Source: JACMLD01 sp038207265
GTDB taxonomy: Bacteria > Bacteroidota > Bacteroidia > Chitinophagales > Chitinophagaceae
DNA length: 64,000 nt
Assembly: GCA_038207265.1 (NCBI GenBank)
Contig: JBBQZZ010000008.1
Location: forward strand, 124,001-188,000
Direction of reading: 5' to 3'
The notes below the pieces were generated by a model. It searched no databases. It saw only the letters and a program-made list of their open reading frames with translations, and was not told where the DNA came from. Numbering within the stretch: the stretch's first letter is position 1; each line of letters starts with the position of its first letter. The position numbers were made by a program, and so were the translations under genes. Below are positions 8,699 to 17,784 of this stretch, piece after piece.

Positions 8699-9574
8699 AT
8701 GTTAAAATCAATGACCGGGTTTGGAAGAGTGGAAAGACCTGTGGGCGATAAAATGTTTTTAATTGACATCAAATCGCTCAATGGAAAACAATTTGAACTG
8801 ATGTTGAAGATGCCGGCCTTTTTAAAACCTTTTGAATTTGATATCCGTAAGATTTTATCTACGCAACTGGGCAGGGGTAGCATCGACTGCAGTATTAACC
8901 TGAAAGAAAGCGGTGCCAGCAAACCTGTCAGCATCAATACTGAACTTGCTAAAGCTTATTATAAGCCCATTGCTGCATTATCAACAGAATTAGGTTTAGA
9001 TCCATCTGCTATATTAAGTACACTGATTAAGTTACCCGAAGTGATTACACCCACCGGGGAAACACTCAGCGACGAGGAATGGAAGGCCTTTGTAAAAGTG
9101 ATTGAAGGCGCTATTTTAGATTTAAATGCACATCGTGCAGAGGAGGGTAAATCGCTTGAAGAGGAATTGTTGCTTCGCATCGGTAATATAAAGAAGCAAC
9201 AGGATGCTATTTTAAAGTTAGAACCGCAACGCAAAATCAAAATAAAAGAAGGCCTTGTAAAAATGCTGGAAGAAAATGCAGGCAAAGATAACTATGACAG
9301 CAACCGTTTGGAACAGGAGATCATTTACTATATTGAAAAAATAGACATTACAGAAGAGCAGGTACGTTTAAAAAATCATTGCGAATATTTTACTTCAATT
9401 CTACAGGAAGAAAGCGATGAAAAAGGGAAAAAATTATCTTTTGTGTTGCAGGAAATAGGAAGAGAAATCAATACCACTGGCGCCAAAGCTTATGATTCTG
9501 CTATCCAGAAATGTGTAGTTATAATGAAAGACGAACTGGAAAAAGCGAAGGAGCAAATATTAAATGTATTGTAA
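8699..9574 (+). CDS. yicC: YicC-family endoribonuclease
   Basis: 291 residues, the normal YicC length. The diagnostic N terminus MLKSMTGFGR is present, then the VDIKSLNG-equivalent (LIDIKSLNGKQFELM) and the C-terminal DUF1732 region (LRLKNHCEYF-like VRLKNHCEYFTSILQEE ... GKKLSFVLQEIGREINT ... MKDELEKAKEQILNVL). E. coli YicC is an endoribonuclease that targets RyhB and other RNAs. In many genomes yicC sits beside gmk, but the following gene here is gldH. Confidence 0.93.
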   Translation: MLKSMTGFGRVERPVGDKMFLIDIKSLNGKQFELMLKMPAFLKPFEFDIRKILSTQLGRGSIDCSINLKESGASKPVSINTELAKAYYKPIAALSTELGLDPSAILSTLIKLPEVITPTGETLSDEEWKAFVKVIEGAILDLNAHRAEEGKSLEEELLLRIGNIKKQQDAILKLEPQRKIKIKEGLVKMLEENAGKDNYDSNRLEQEIIYYIEKIDITEEQVRLKNHCEYFTSILQEESDEKGKKLSFVLQEIGREINTTGAKAYDSAIQKCVVIMKDELEKAKEQILNVL

Positions 9575-9626
9575 TCCTCTGCAACAGTTACCTGGTTGTT
9601 TTTGAATCTTATACTATTTTTACAGC

Positions 9627-10100
9627 ATGAACATAATAAAGCACGCACTTCTTTTTCTTGTCGCCTGCCCGCTATTTATAATGTCCTGTAATCCTATTGG
9701 AGTATTTGAAGAAAATATTGCCTTTAAAAACCAGGAATGGGCTTCAACCAATAAACCGGCTTTCCGTTTTCATATTACCGATACCGTTGCGGCTTATAAC
9801 ATTTACCTGGTGTTACGTCATACGGATGCATACAGTTACAATAATATATGGATCAGGTTAGCACGTAAGGGACCAGATACCACTTATCAGCAACAGGTGG
9901 ATCTGCGCCTTGCCAATAATAACCAGGGTTGGCTGGGTTCTGGAATGGATGATGTTTGGGAACAGCGCATTACACTTACACAGGGCACCACTTTATTCAG
10001 GAAAAGCGGGGACTATGAATTTACGTTGGAACAAATTATGCGGCAGGATCCACTTCAGCATGTAATGAACGTAGGCATAAGAGTGGAAAAAGCACAATAG
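9627..10100 (+). CDS. gldH: Gliding motility lipoprotein GldH
   Basis: 157 residues with a lipoprotein signal (hydrophobic residues 7-19, lipobox IMSC, Cys21). The mature part carries the GldH pattern: FEENIAFKNQEW near the N terminus, TDTVAAYNIYLVLRHTDAY, NIWIRL and DVWEQRITL. GldH is a periplasm-facing lipoprotein needed for gliding/T9SS function in Flavobacterium johnsoniae. It agrees with the T9SS-type cargo at 1784-3676 and gldA at 42928-43848. It is followed by a two-component pair 57 bases downstream. Confidence 0.85.
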   Translation: MNIIKHALLFLVACPLFIMSCNPIGVFEENIAFKNQEWASTNKPAFRFHITDTVAAYNIYLVLRHTDAYSYNNIWIRLARKGPDTTYQQQVDLRLANNNQGWLGSGMDDVWEQRITLTQGTTLFRKSGDYEFTLEQIMRQDPLQHVMNVGIRVEKAQ

Positions 10101-10156
10101 CCGAATACATCCCGCAATAATTGCTTTTTGAACAAGATTGAATACAGTACATAAGA

Positions 10157-11131
10157 ATGAGCATTTTCAAAAAGAAGTCACTGATGGTTGCAACAGTGGT
10201 ATACTGGTTTTTGCTGGTATATATTACTACTGCATTGGTTTGGTGGTTTATTGCACTTCAATCTAAAACACACTTGATTTCTGTGCATGATATGATGGCC
10301 TTATCGCCGAATGATCCTTCATTCCTTCAGAAATCAAAAGAGATTACAGACGAAGAAAAACGTAAGACTGCACAATACATAGGAGAGGGTGCAACATTCT
10401 TAGTTGTGATATTAATAGGAGCCGTATTTGTTTACCGTGCAGTACGTAAGCAACTGAAGATGACACAGCAGCAACAAAATTTTATGATGGCCATTACGCA
10501 TGAATTAAAAACCCCCGTTGCTGTTGCGAAACTCAACCTGGAGACCTTGCAGAAACATAAATTGGAGGAAAGTCAGCAACAGAAGTTGATACAAGCTACA
10601 TTACAGGAGGCCAACCGGCTCAATACGCTCACTAATAACATCCTTATTTCTTCCCAATTGGAAGGCGGTGCATATATAATAACCAAAGAAGATCTTGATT
10701 TTTCTTTGCTGGTTTCAAGTTGTGTAAAAGATTTTCGAAGGCGTTTTCCGCAGAGAAAAATAGCAGATAGTATTGAAGATGCTGTTGACATGTTGGGAGA
10801 TGCACTATTGTTACAGATACTGGTAAATAATCTATTGGAGAATGCCATCAAATATTCTCCCCATGAATCTGTTATTCATATCTCATTAATTAAAACCGAA
10901 GACAAGGCCCTGTTAAAAATAAGTGATGAAGGCTCCGGTATTCCTGACAAAGAAAAAAGCAAAATATTTGAGCGCTTTTACCGTATCGGTAATGAACAGG
11001 TAAGGAAAGCCAAGGGAACAGGGCTGGGCCTGTATCTATGTAAAATTATCGTAGCAGATCACAACGCTACAATTTCTGTGACAAAAAATCATCCAGCCGG
11101 CAGTATTTTTGCCGTGAATTTTCATTTATGA
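10157..11131 (+). CDS. Membrane sensor histidine kinase
   Basis: 324 residues. Two transmembrane segments (~9-33 and ~78-94) enclose a short (~45-residue) periplasmic loop, so the extracytoplasmic sensing surface is small. The H-box is FMMAITHELKTP with His115 as phosphoacceptor. The ATPase domain has N-box NLLENAIKYSP, G1 DEGSGIP, F-box FERFYRIG and G2 GTGLGLYL. Its last codons overlap the start of the response regulator by 4 bases (ATGA), so the two are translationally coupled. The ligand is unknown. Confidence 0.93.
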   Translation: MSIFKKKSLMVATVVYWFLLVYITTALVWWFIALQSKTHLISVHDMMALSPNDPSFLQKSKEITDEEKRKTAQYIGEGATFLVVILIGAVFVYRAVRKQLKMTQQQQNFMMAITHELKTPVAVAKLNLETLQKHKLEESQQQKLIQATLQEANRLNTLTNNILISSQLEGGAYIITKEDLDFSLLVSSCVKDFRRRFPQRKIADSIEDAVDMLGDALLLQILVNNLLENAIKYSPHESVIHISLIKTEDKALLKISDEGSGIPDKEKSKIFERFYRIGNEQVRKAKGTGLGLYLCKIIVADHNATISVTKNHPAGSIFAVNFHL

Positions 11132-11832
11132 GCAACAAAGACAATACTATTCTCCTGGTTGAAGATGAAGAAAATCTTCACGAGGCACTTAAGCTTAATC
11201 TTGAACTGGAAGGTTACCAGGTTGTATCCGCATTGGATGGTATGCAGGCTGTGAAATCTCTGCAGAGCCAGTACTTTGATCTGATGATATTGGATATTAT
11301 GTTACCTGAGATGGATGGCATTGAAGTATTGGAAACCATCAGGGTACAAAACAATCATGTACCGGTCTTGATATTGAGTGCAAAAAATAGTTCGGCAGAC
11401 AGGGTACTGGGCTTAAAAAAAGGTGCTGATGATTATCTCACCAAACCGTTTAACCTGGAAGAATTATTGTTAAGGGTTCAAAAGTTGATTGAAAAAAATA
11501 AGAAGCTGCTCGATAAAGAAACCATTGGTGAAGTATACCAGTTTGGAAAAAACTCAGTTGATTTCAAGGCCCAGGAAGCTGTTAATAAAAGCGGTGATCA
11601 TATTCAGCTCAGTAAAAAAGAAACCATGCTGCTAAAATTGCTTTTTGAAAATAAAAACGAAGTGGTAACACGAGAAAAGATTTTACAAACGGTGTGGGGA
11701 TATAATGTATATCCAACTACAAGAACCATCGATAATTTTATTCTTAATTTTCGCAAGTATTTTGAAGAAGACAGCCGCAATCCAAAATATTTTCATTCTG
11801 TAAGAGGAGTGGGGTACAAATACAGTGAATAA
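11128..11832 (+). CDS. OmpR-family response regulator
   Basis: 234 residues. The receiver domain (~6-125) has the acidic pair EDEE, phospho-acceptor Asp56 (LILDIMLP), a Ser at LSAKN and the lysine in LTKPF. A winged-helix output domain follows (~135-232, ending NPKYFHSVRGVGYKY). It is the partner of the kinase that overlaps it by 4 bases. Downstream is the repeat-bearing gap, so it is the last gene of the operon. Confidence 0.94.
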   Translation: MSNKDNTILLVEDEENLHEALKLNLELEGYQVVSALDGMQAVKSLQSQYFDLMILDIMLPEMDGIEVLETIRVQNNHVPVLILSAKNSSADRVLGLKKGADDYLTKPFNLEELLLRVQKLIEKNKKLLDKETIGEVYQFGKNSVDFKAQEAVNKSGDHIQLSKKETMLLKLLFENKNEVVTREKILQTVWGYNVYPTTRTIDNFILNFRKYFEEDSRNPKYFHSVRGVGYKYSE

Positions 11833-11873
11833 TAATTGTAGCATACATACAATATTTCCAGCCCGTCGTTCAG

Positions 11874-12010
11874 ATGAATTAAGTTGCTGAATTTTGAAAT
11901 CGACGAGATCTCTTCTATCATGGAATGGCAAATACATCCGGGTCAAAATCACAACGGAGACCGACTGAACTATTAACGAGTCTGTCATGCCGGCGATAGG
12001 AGGCATCTGC
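11874..12010. repeat. Composite palindromic repeat, copy 1 (module A)
   Basis: Begins with the shared flank GAATTTTGAAATCGACGAG. A ~106-bp element follows, whose ends are imperfect inverted repeats: GAGATCTCTTCTATC at 11905-11919 and GATAGGAGGCATCTG at 11995-12009. The interior (ATCCGGGTCAAAATCACAAC near 11937-11956) recurs almost unchanged in the copy at 27301-27410. It lies in the 3'-3' gap between the response regulator and batD. The rest of this 432-base gap (11833-11873 and 12011-12099) shows no gene. Confidence 0.8.
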
Positions 12011-12099
12011 TGTCCCTTTGCGCAATAATAATTAGTATAAAGATGATTATGTTATCAGTAGGTATATTAATGAACAATCTTTGTCATGCTGCAATCGTA

Positions 12100-12276
12100 G
12101 AGATCCCTCCTATCGTCGGGATGACAGGCGCCGGGTGTGTAGATTTCAATTTGAGTATTGATTCTGTTGAATGAATTAAGTTGCTGAATTTTGAAATCGA
12201 CGAGATCTCTTCTATCGTCTGGATAACAGAAGCCGGGTGTGTAGATTTCAATTTGAGTGCTGGTCTATTGAATGAT
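12100..12276. repeat. 102-bp tandem direct repeat (module B, two copies)
   Basis: GAGATC plus the shared block CCGGGTGTGTAGATTTCAAT occurs at 12131 and again at 12233, a period of exactly 102 bases; the GAGATC starts are 12100 and 12202. Copies differ at several positions. The first copy contains TCGTCGGGATGACA, which also occurs near 27214. The second copy runs into the 3' end of batD, whose stop codon (12265-12267) lies inside it. Confidence 0.85.
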
Positions 12277-14118
12277 TTCATTTAAAGCTGCTGCCAGTCT
12301 TTCCGCTTTTTCCAATTTTAATTTCATATCAGTTTCTGTATGAACGGGTGTATACAAAGCCATTTCGCAATCCAGTAAAACAGAAGAAAGGTTTTGTATT
12401 ATTTCACCTGGTACGCCGCGTTCGTAAAGCAATTTCGTTACTTCGGGTTTGTTTAAATGACTGGAAGTAATTTGTAGTTTCTCCGACAGTATATGCCAGA
12501 TAGCATTACCAGTTTCCTTATAAAATAGCTGGCTGTTGGTTGCAGACAATGCCATTTTCGCGGCTTCAAACGGGTCGGCGTTTTCTATTGGTTTCTCCGT
12601 TTGAACAACCGGGGGTGCGTTCTTTAATGCGGATTTGATATTCCGGTTTCTTTTCCAGGCAGCAATGATGGCGACTGTCAATATCATTACCGGAAGCAGC
12701 CATAGTAACTGTTTGAAATCAAATTGTGTTTCATTGTCTGAAATAATTTTTTGATTTGAGGGTGTTGTTGCCGGCGTATTAATTTTTTTTGCAGACTTTG
12801 TAACCTCTACGGTTATGGGGTTTGTATTTATTGTTTTATAGTTATTCTCTTTTGGGTCAAAATAAGAAAACTCAATGGCCGGTATAGTCATCTGCCCTGG
12901 TTGTTTCACAGTAAAAGAATATTGGAATAATTTACTACCGGCAATGGGTGAAATAGTTTTGTCGATATCTTCTTTTACCGAGGGTTCCTCTCCGGTAGTC
13001 CCGGCGGGCCAGTTTACCTGTGGGGCGTTGATCAAAGGAAGATTCCCTTCGCCTTTTAATTCTACATTTAAAACAGCAATTTCATTAGCTGCTATAACAG
13101 GGTTGACCAGAGATGCTGTAATACCAAATTTGCCCACTGCACCATCGAAAGAAACAGGCTTACCATTGGAGGGCAAAGGCTTAACAGTGATGGTTACTGG
13201 TTTGCTTGCCAGCACTATCTTTTGTTCTTCCAGTTTTCCCTGGGTTAATCCATCCATATATTCGTCCATTAATTGCTGAACCGAATTCTTACTATTTACT
13301 TCATCTGTTCTAATGAATCTAACCGTGTTGTCCAATTCAACAGGATCCAGTTCAAAGCTGCCATCCTGTAATGGATAGAGTTGTACTTTCCGGATGATGT
13401 GTACATTGAAAGCCTTGCCATTAATTTTTTCTATATGCGGATTATTGGCATCGGGCTGAATCATATCGTATACACTAAACTGGCTGAGTGAAGGACGTTT
13501 GGTAACCCTGGATTCCGACTTTAACCTTGAGCAAAGTTTATAAGTGGCCACAATGGGCTCACCTGCATAACAATTATTTTTGCTTACCTCCAGTTTTACC
13601 AACAGGTTGTCTTTAATTTTATCATTTGCATTTTCACCTTTCTTCAATAAATATTCTTCATTTACTTCGGGCGTTTCTTCCGGCAATGCCAGACCGAAGA
13701 ATGGATTGCCTGCACCAGGATTTGATTTTGATGAAGCTGCATTGCTGACAGACACCGTAACGGAATTGGAAACCAATTTTTTTCCATCTATTACTGCCGA
13801 TGCACCGGGTATGGTTATTGTGCCAGGCTTATTTGGTTTCAAAACAAAAGACACCCCTTCATATTTCGACATAGCACCGTTTACAATGCTCATTCCGCTT
13901 TGCTGATTAGGCCCGGAAACAATATTAAATCCATTGAAGGCGGGTGCGGAAAACTGTTCTACCGATTTGGCATTTTCTACCAGGTACTCTACTTCAACAT
14001 AATCGTTTTTACTTACCTCTTTTTCATTTACAACAGTAGAAAATTTTACCTGTGCCTGTAACTGCAGGCAGTTGAAATAAAATATAAAAACGGGAAGTAA
14101 AATTTTCCTGATACTCAT
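12265..14118 (-). CDS. batD: BatD-family membrane protein
   Basis: 617 residues from the ATG at 14118, which begins the signal peptide (PVFIFYFNCLQLQAQ). A frame start at 14151 would add 11 residues ahead of it. The N-terminal two-thirds is the BatD (oxygen tolerance) beta-domain array (VEYLVENAK, KPNKPGTITIPGASAVIDGK). One C-terminal transmembrane helix (~residue 478, LLWLLPVMILTVAIIAAW) is followed by a cytoplasmic helical tail. BatD normally accompanies batA/B/C/E and MoxR ATPase genes in Bacteroidota. None is adjacent here. The last codons and stop overlap a tandem repeat. Confidence 0.85.
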   Translation of the reverse strand: MSIRKILLPVFIFYFNCLQLQAQVKFSTVVNEKEVSKNDYVEVEYLVENAKSVEQFSAPAFNGFNIVSGPNQQSGMSIVNGAMSKYEGVSFVLKPNKPGTITIPGASAVIDGKKLVSNSVTVSVSNAASSKSNPGAGNPFFGLALPEETPEVNEEYLLKKGENANDKIKDNLLVKLEVSKNNCYAGEPIVATYKLCSRLKSESRVTKRPSLSQFSVYDMIQPDANNPHIEKINGKAFNVHIIRKVQLYPLQDGSFELDPVELDNTVRFIRTDEVNSKNSVQQLMDEYMDGLTQGKLEEQKIVLASKPVTITVKPLPSNGKPVSFDGAVGKFGITASLVNPVIAANEIAVLNVELKGEGNLPLINAPQVNWPAGTTGEEPSVKEDIDKTISPIAGSKLFQYSFTVKQPGQMTIPAIEFSYFDPKENNYKTINTNPITVEVTKSAKKINTPATTPSNQKIISDNETQFDFKQLLWLLPVMILTVAIIAAWKRNRNIKSALKNAPPVVQTEKPIENADPFEAAKMALSATNSQLFYKETGNAIWHILSEKLQITSSHLNKPEVTKLLYERGVPGEIIQNLSSVLLDCEMALYTPVHTETDMKLKLEKAERLAAALNEIIQ

Positions 14119-14220
14119 TGAATTGATGTTCTGCAAAATGGTTGAATGCAAATATAAACCTCTGTAATCTGGCAGCTAAATCCTGTTGGGGTTAAAAGGC
14201 TGTTAAATGGGATGGCTGAT

Positions 14221-14922
14221 TTATAAATCACCCAGTTGCGGTCGCATCACAATATCTTCAACACAGGCTTGCGCCGAGAGTTGAGAAGCGGCATAGATCA
14301 TTTTAGCAATGTCTTCCGCCTCCATAATTCTTTTAGGGTCGATGCCGCTATTACTCCAGGAATCAGTATAAGCGGCGCCCGGAAAAACGGAAGTAACTTT
14401 AATATTATCCGGTTTCAATTCTTCCCGCAGATTTTTGGAAAACCCATGCATTGCAAATTTGCTAATGCTATAGGCACCACCATTATCATAAGCATGGAGA
14501 GAAGCAATGGAACAAAGATTGAAAATATGACCGGATTTTCGTTTCATCATTACCGGTAATAAAATTCTTGTCAACCTGTAAGCGCTGTATAAATTGGTTT
14601 GAATCATTTCTTCCAAAACGCCTTCAGCTTCATTGTAAACACTGCCAGGAATAAATCTCCCCGCATTGTTCACCAATACATCTATATTATATGCATTTTT
14701 CAAAACCCATTCACCAAAGTCATTCACTTCTTCTTTTTTACTAAGATCCCGCGCTTTGGCTTTTACCTTAATGCCAGGATACCTGGTTAGAAGTTCTTCC
14801 ATGGTCTTATATAAGGCCACCTCATTGCGTGAGCAGATAAATAGATTGTGTCCGTTAGCGGCAAAAACTTCAGCGATGGACCTGCCAAAACCTTTTGAGG
14901 CACCTGTGATTACAATATTCAT
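14221..14922 (-). CDS. Short-chain dehydrogenase/reductase
   Basis: 233 residues. The classical SDR layout is present: TGASKGFGRSIAE cofactor loop at ~6-18, NNAG (residues ~88-91), catalytic Ser (NLCSIAS) and YSISKFA (YxxxK). An arginine-type second-strand end (CSRNE) suggests NADP(H). The order of motifs is complete and the length is typical. Substrate is unknown; 3-oxoacyl-ACP reductase-like or general ketone reductase are possible. It lies 102 bases upstream of batD on the same strand. Confidence 0.9.
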   Translation of the reverse strand: MNIVITGASKGFGRSIAEVFAANGHNLFICSRNEVALYKTMEELLTRYPGIKVKAKARDLSKKEEVNDFGEWVLKNAYNIDVLVNNAGRFIPGSVYNEAEGVLEEMIQTNLYSAYRLTRILLPVMMKRKSGHIFNLCSIASLHAYDNGGAYSISKFAMHGFSKNLREELKPDNIKVTSVFPGAAYTDSWSNSGIDPKRIMEAEDIAKMIYAASQLSAQACVEDIVMRPQLGDL

Positions 14923-15009
14923 TGTACCCTGCTTATTTTATAAATTAGAAGCAACTTAAAATTAATCAACAATGTTCATTTCTATTTAATAAATTGAAAA
15001 ATCAAACCC

Positions 15010-15017
15010 TACATTTG
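15010..15017 (+). promoter_or_regulatory. TACATTTG promoter box of the YjjG-type gene
   Basis: An exact TAnnTTTG match, followed by GC. Predicted initiation is near 15022-15024, giving a ~22-base leader before the GTG start at 15046. A good -33 TTG at 19-base spacing is not present. Confidence 0.5.
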
Positions 15018-15045
15018 CCGCATTACTCACTATATCTGCATTTCG

Positions 15046-15741
15046 GTGAAATACAAACATCTTTTTTTTGACCTTGATCATACGCTCTGGGATTTTGAAG
15101 CCAACAGTCGCCAAACGCTCACGGAGTTATATGATAGTATGCAATTAAAGGAAAAAGGTGTGCATGATTTTGAATTGTTCCATAGAAAGTACCTTATTCA
15201 CAATGAAAAATTATGGTCGCGTTACCGGAAAGGATTTATAAAAGTAGATGAATTACGCTGGAAGCGGATGTGGCTCACTTTACTTGATTTTAAAATTGGC
15301 GATGAAAAATTGGCAAGGGAAATGGGTGTGGTATTTCTTGAGTCATTGCCTACCCGCACTATTTTATTTCCCTATGCAAAGGAAATCCTGACCTATCTCA
15401 ACGAAAAGCAATACATTTTGCACCTTATTACGAATGGTTTTGAAAAAACACAACACAGTAAACTTCAACATTCAGGGCTTGATACTTTTTTTAAAGAAAT
15501 TATTACTTCCGAAGGTAGCAACAGTTTGAAACCTCACAAAGCCATATTTGATTATGCGCTGTTAAGAACCAATGCGCAATTAAAGGAAAGCATAATGCTA
15601 GGTGACGATCTGGAAGTGGATATAGATGGCGCGCGAAATGCCGGTATGGACCAGGTTTATATCAATCATGTAAATAAGGAGCCAGTTATAAAGCCAACTT
15701 ACACTGTTACTTCATTGAAAGAACTGGAACAGATATTCTGA
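15046..15741 (+). CDS. yjjG: YjjG-family noncanonical pyrimidine nucleotidase (HAD)
   Basis: 231 residues, starting at GTG (15046). HAD motif I is FFDLDHTLWDFEANS (nucleophile Asp9, Asp11), with motif II LITNGF, motif III lysine in SLKPHKAIF and motif IV LGDDLEVDIDGARNAG. The WDFEANS and cap-domain sequence (EKLWSRYRKGFI) are typical of YjjG, which dephosphorylates noncanonical nucleotides such as 5-fluoro-dUMP and so cleans the nucleotide pool. A gene of the opposite strand with its own terminator follows. Confidence 0.88.
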   Translation: MKYKHLFFDLDHTLWDFEANSRQTLTELYDSMQLKEKGVHDFELFHRKYLIHNEKLWSRYRKGFIKVDELRWKRMWLTLLDFKIGDEKLAREMGVVFLESLPTRTILFPYAKEILTYLNEKQYILHLITNGFEKTQHSKLQHSGLDTFFKEIITSEGSNSLKPHKAIFDYALLRTNAQLKESIMLGDDLEVDIDGARNAGMDQVYINHVNKEPVIKPTYTVTSLKELEQIF

Positions 15742-15743
15742 TC

Positions 15744-15769
15744 AAAAAACCCTTCCGGCTGGAAGGGTT
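15744..15769 (-). terminator. Intrinsic terminator of the small secreted-protein gene
   Basis: On the minus strand, AACCCTTCC-AGCC-GGAAGGGTT (9-bp stem) is followed by TTTTTT. It begins 19 bases after the stop at 15788. On the plus strand the T tract is absent, so it serves mainly the minus direction. Confidence 0.8.
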
Positions 15770-15787
15770 ACTGAATAAGTTGAGCGA

Positions 15788-15946
15788 TTATGCTTTTTTC
15801 TCTTTGTCTTCTTTTTTGCCGCAGCATTTACCACCTTTGGTACAGGTCTTCTTCGCCTTTTCTTTTGTTTTTGATTTATCACCGTGTGCAAACGCAACAC
15901 CTGAAATCAGGAAAGCCGCTGTGGCCAACATCAATACTTTTTTCAT
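15788..15946 (-). CDS. Small secreted lysine/cysteine-rich protein
   Basis: 52 residues from the ATG at 15946. The frame is open to 15976, but the signal peptide (KKVLMLATAAFLISGVAFAH) starts at 15946. The ~33-residue mature peptide is almost entirely Lys, Glu and Asp, with three cysteines in CTKGGKCC. A dedicated terminator follows. It may bind metal or an anionic partner; this is a guess from composition only. Confidence 0.6.
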   Translation of the reverse strand: MKKVLMLATAAFLISGVAFAHGDKSKTKEKAKKTCTKGGKCCGKKEDKEKKA

Positions 15947-16087
15947 ACGACTGTTTTTAGTTTTACGTGGTATCAAATATAATATAATAATGTGGAAATA
16001 TGGAAATGTGATAATGAAAGCCTCCGCCTATTTAACATTTGTCTCACCTGCCTGCCAGCAAGCAGTTTTTCAAATTTTTAACATTGC

Positions 16088-16744
16088 TTAGATACTTGCC
16101 AAAACAGTTACTCCTCCCTTAACCACCTGGTTCAACTGAACTTCAACTTTAGTTCCTACAGGTAATAAAATATCTACGCGGCTGCCAAAGCGAATAAACC
16201 CCAATTCATTGGTTTGTTCTACTTTTTGCCCCACCTGTAAATAATTAATAATGCGTTTTGCAAGTGCGCCGGCTATTTGTTTTACCAGTATTTCTCCTTT
16301 TGGATGACGGATCACTACTGAATGTCTTTCATTTTCTGTAGAAGATTTTGGATTCCAGGCTACCAGGTATTTTCCTTTGTGGTATTGATTATAAGTTACT
16401 ACGCCACTTAACGGGTTCCGGTTTACATGTACATTTGCCGGGCTCATGAAAATAGAAATCTGCAACCGTTTTTCTTTGAAGTACTCCACGTCGAACATTT
16501 CTTCAATCACAACCACCTTGCCATCTGCCGGTGCAATTACTTTATTACTATCGATGGTGAGTTTACGATTGGGAATGCGAAAAAATGAAATGATAAATAA
16601 TAGCAAACCAAATAATCCCAATACAATCACCCAGTTTAGCCAGCCAGCATAAAAGCTGACATACCTGAATGACAGCAATGTAAGCAGAGCAAAAATAATA
16701 ATAGCAATAGCAATGGGTTTATAACCTTCTTTGTGTATACGCAT
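16088..16744 (-). CDS. psd: Phosphatidylserine decarboxylase (small, PSD-A type)
   Basis: 218 residues, the length of the short archaetidyl/phosphatidylserine decarboxylase group. Two N-terminal membrane segments (~11-28 and ~35-54) are followed by APADGKVV, the SIFMSPANVHVNRNP motif and the autocleavage region GFIRFGSRVD, where Gly-Ser forms the pyruvoyl group. It converts phosphatidylserine to phosphatidylethanolamine at the inner membrane. It lies downstream of cdsA on the same strand, but a strong promoter of its own is present in the 146-base gap. Confidence 0.92.
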   Translation of the reverse strand: MRIHKEGYKPIAIAIIIFALLTLLSFRYVSFYAGWLNWVIVLGLFGLLLFIISFFRIPNRKLTIDSNKVIAPADGKVVVIEEMFDVEYFKEKRLQISIFMSPANVHVNRNPLSGVVTYNQYHKGKYLVAWNPKSSTENERHSVVIRHPKGEILVKQIAGALAKRIINYLQVGQKVEQTNELGFIRFGSRVDILLPVGTKVEVQLNQVVKGGVTVLASI

Positions 16745-16766
16745 TGGTTGACTAAAACTTGAAGAG

Positions 16767-16796
16767 CAAAAATAAGGTAAAGGAGTGAGTGGGCAA
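16767..16796 (-). promoter_or_regulatory. Consensus promoter of psd
   Basis: On the minus strand, TTG (16796-16794), a 19-base spacer, then TATTTTTG (16774-16767). This matches both elements and the spacing of the Bacteroidota primary-sigma consensus TTG-N19-TAnnTTTG. Predicted start is ~16760, about 16 bases before the ATG. Confidence 0.75.
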
Positions 16797-16890
16797 TAGT
16801 GAGTAGCTAGTAACGAGTGGGGCAGTGAATTTAAGTTATAAAGGCATATTTAATTGTAAGATTCATTCGTCTTTAATTAGGATTGAAATA

Positions 16891-17769
16891 TTATTTAATA
16901 AATAATACTACATACAACCATACTACAGGTGTAGCGAGTAACAGGGAATCAAATCGATCCAGGAAGCCGCCGTGGCCGGGGAAAATACTTCCGCTGTCTT
17001 TTACATTCGCCATGCGTTTGAGTTTACTTTCCAGCAAGTCTCCGGTTGTACCAACAACTGCCGCGATTGCTGCAATAGCAGCGCCATCGACCCAACTAAA
17101 TCCGAGCCAATAGGCAAACAATGAAATACTCACTATACATAAGATTGCACCTCCGATAGTGCCTTCCCAGGTTTTTTTAGGGGATATTTTCGAAAAGGTT
17201 GTTTTGCCAATAAATGAACCCACCAGGTATGCCGAAGTATCATTTGCCCAGATGGATAGTATAATTGCAAGGGGAATCACAAAGCCCATTTGATATAGAT
17301 GTCCGGTCTTTGTTAACCAGGTTTCGGATAGACTTCTCAAATCCATCATCAATCCCCAGCTCAATGAAATATACACCCAACCAAAGGCAGAATGGGCAAT
17401 GTTTTTTAAGATCAGTTGCCTGGCAAATAGTAGTTCAATGATAGGAAGCATAAAAACGGCAATCATTGCCAGCCACCAGCCAATCGCATGTAATTTGATG
17501 CCAGCAAAAACAAAGGCATCATTGGTGAAATAAAGCATGAAACACCAACCTGCCAGCCGCACGCCATATTTATGAAATGGGCTGATGTCTTTATAACCTG
17601 GATCAATCAGCGCCACCAGTTTCTGGTATTCTGCCCAGCAACCAAAATGGATAATTGAAAATAAAATAAAAAAACTCCAGTTGTTCCATAGCAAACCCAG
17701 CAGCATAACGGCTACGAATACACCGGATGTTGCGGCCCTTGTTTTAAATGTTGCAATATTGAGTGCCAT
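16891..17769 (-). CDS. cdsA: Phosphatidate cytidylyltransferase
   Basis: 292 residues with about eight hydrophobic segments. The CdsA signature is intact: SPKKTWEGTIGG, then VGTTGDLLESKLKR and KDSGSIFPGHGGFLDRFDS, including the Asp residues that bind Mg2+/CTP. It makes CDP-diacylglycerol for phospholipid synthesis; psd lies just downstream. The leader contains a perfect 16-bp palindrome and an adjacent hairpin (17785-17846). Confidence 0.95.
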   Translation of the reverse strand: MALNIATFKTRAATSGVFVAVMLLGLLWNNWSFFILFSIIHFGCWAEYQKLVALIDPGYKDISPFHKYGVRLAGWCFMLYFTNDAFVFAGIKLHAIGWWLAMIAVFMLPIIELLFARQLILKNIAHSAFGWVYISLSWGLMMDLRSLSETWLTKTGHLYQMGFVIPLAIILSIWANDTSAYLVGSFIGKTTFSKISPKKTWEGTIGGAILCIVSISLFAYWLGFSWVDGAAIAAIAAVVGTTGDLLESKLKRMANVKDSGSIFPGHGGFLDRFDSLLLATPVVWLYVVLFIK

Positions 17770-17784
17770 GTCAAAAATTTACTG

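Noticed and set aside
12084..12281. 65-residue minus frame with repeated LKLKSTHPAPVIPTI
   Set aside because: It is the translation of the 102-bp tandem repeat, not a protein.
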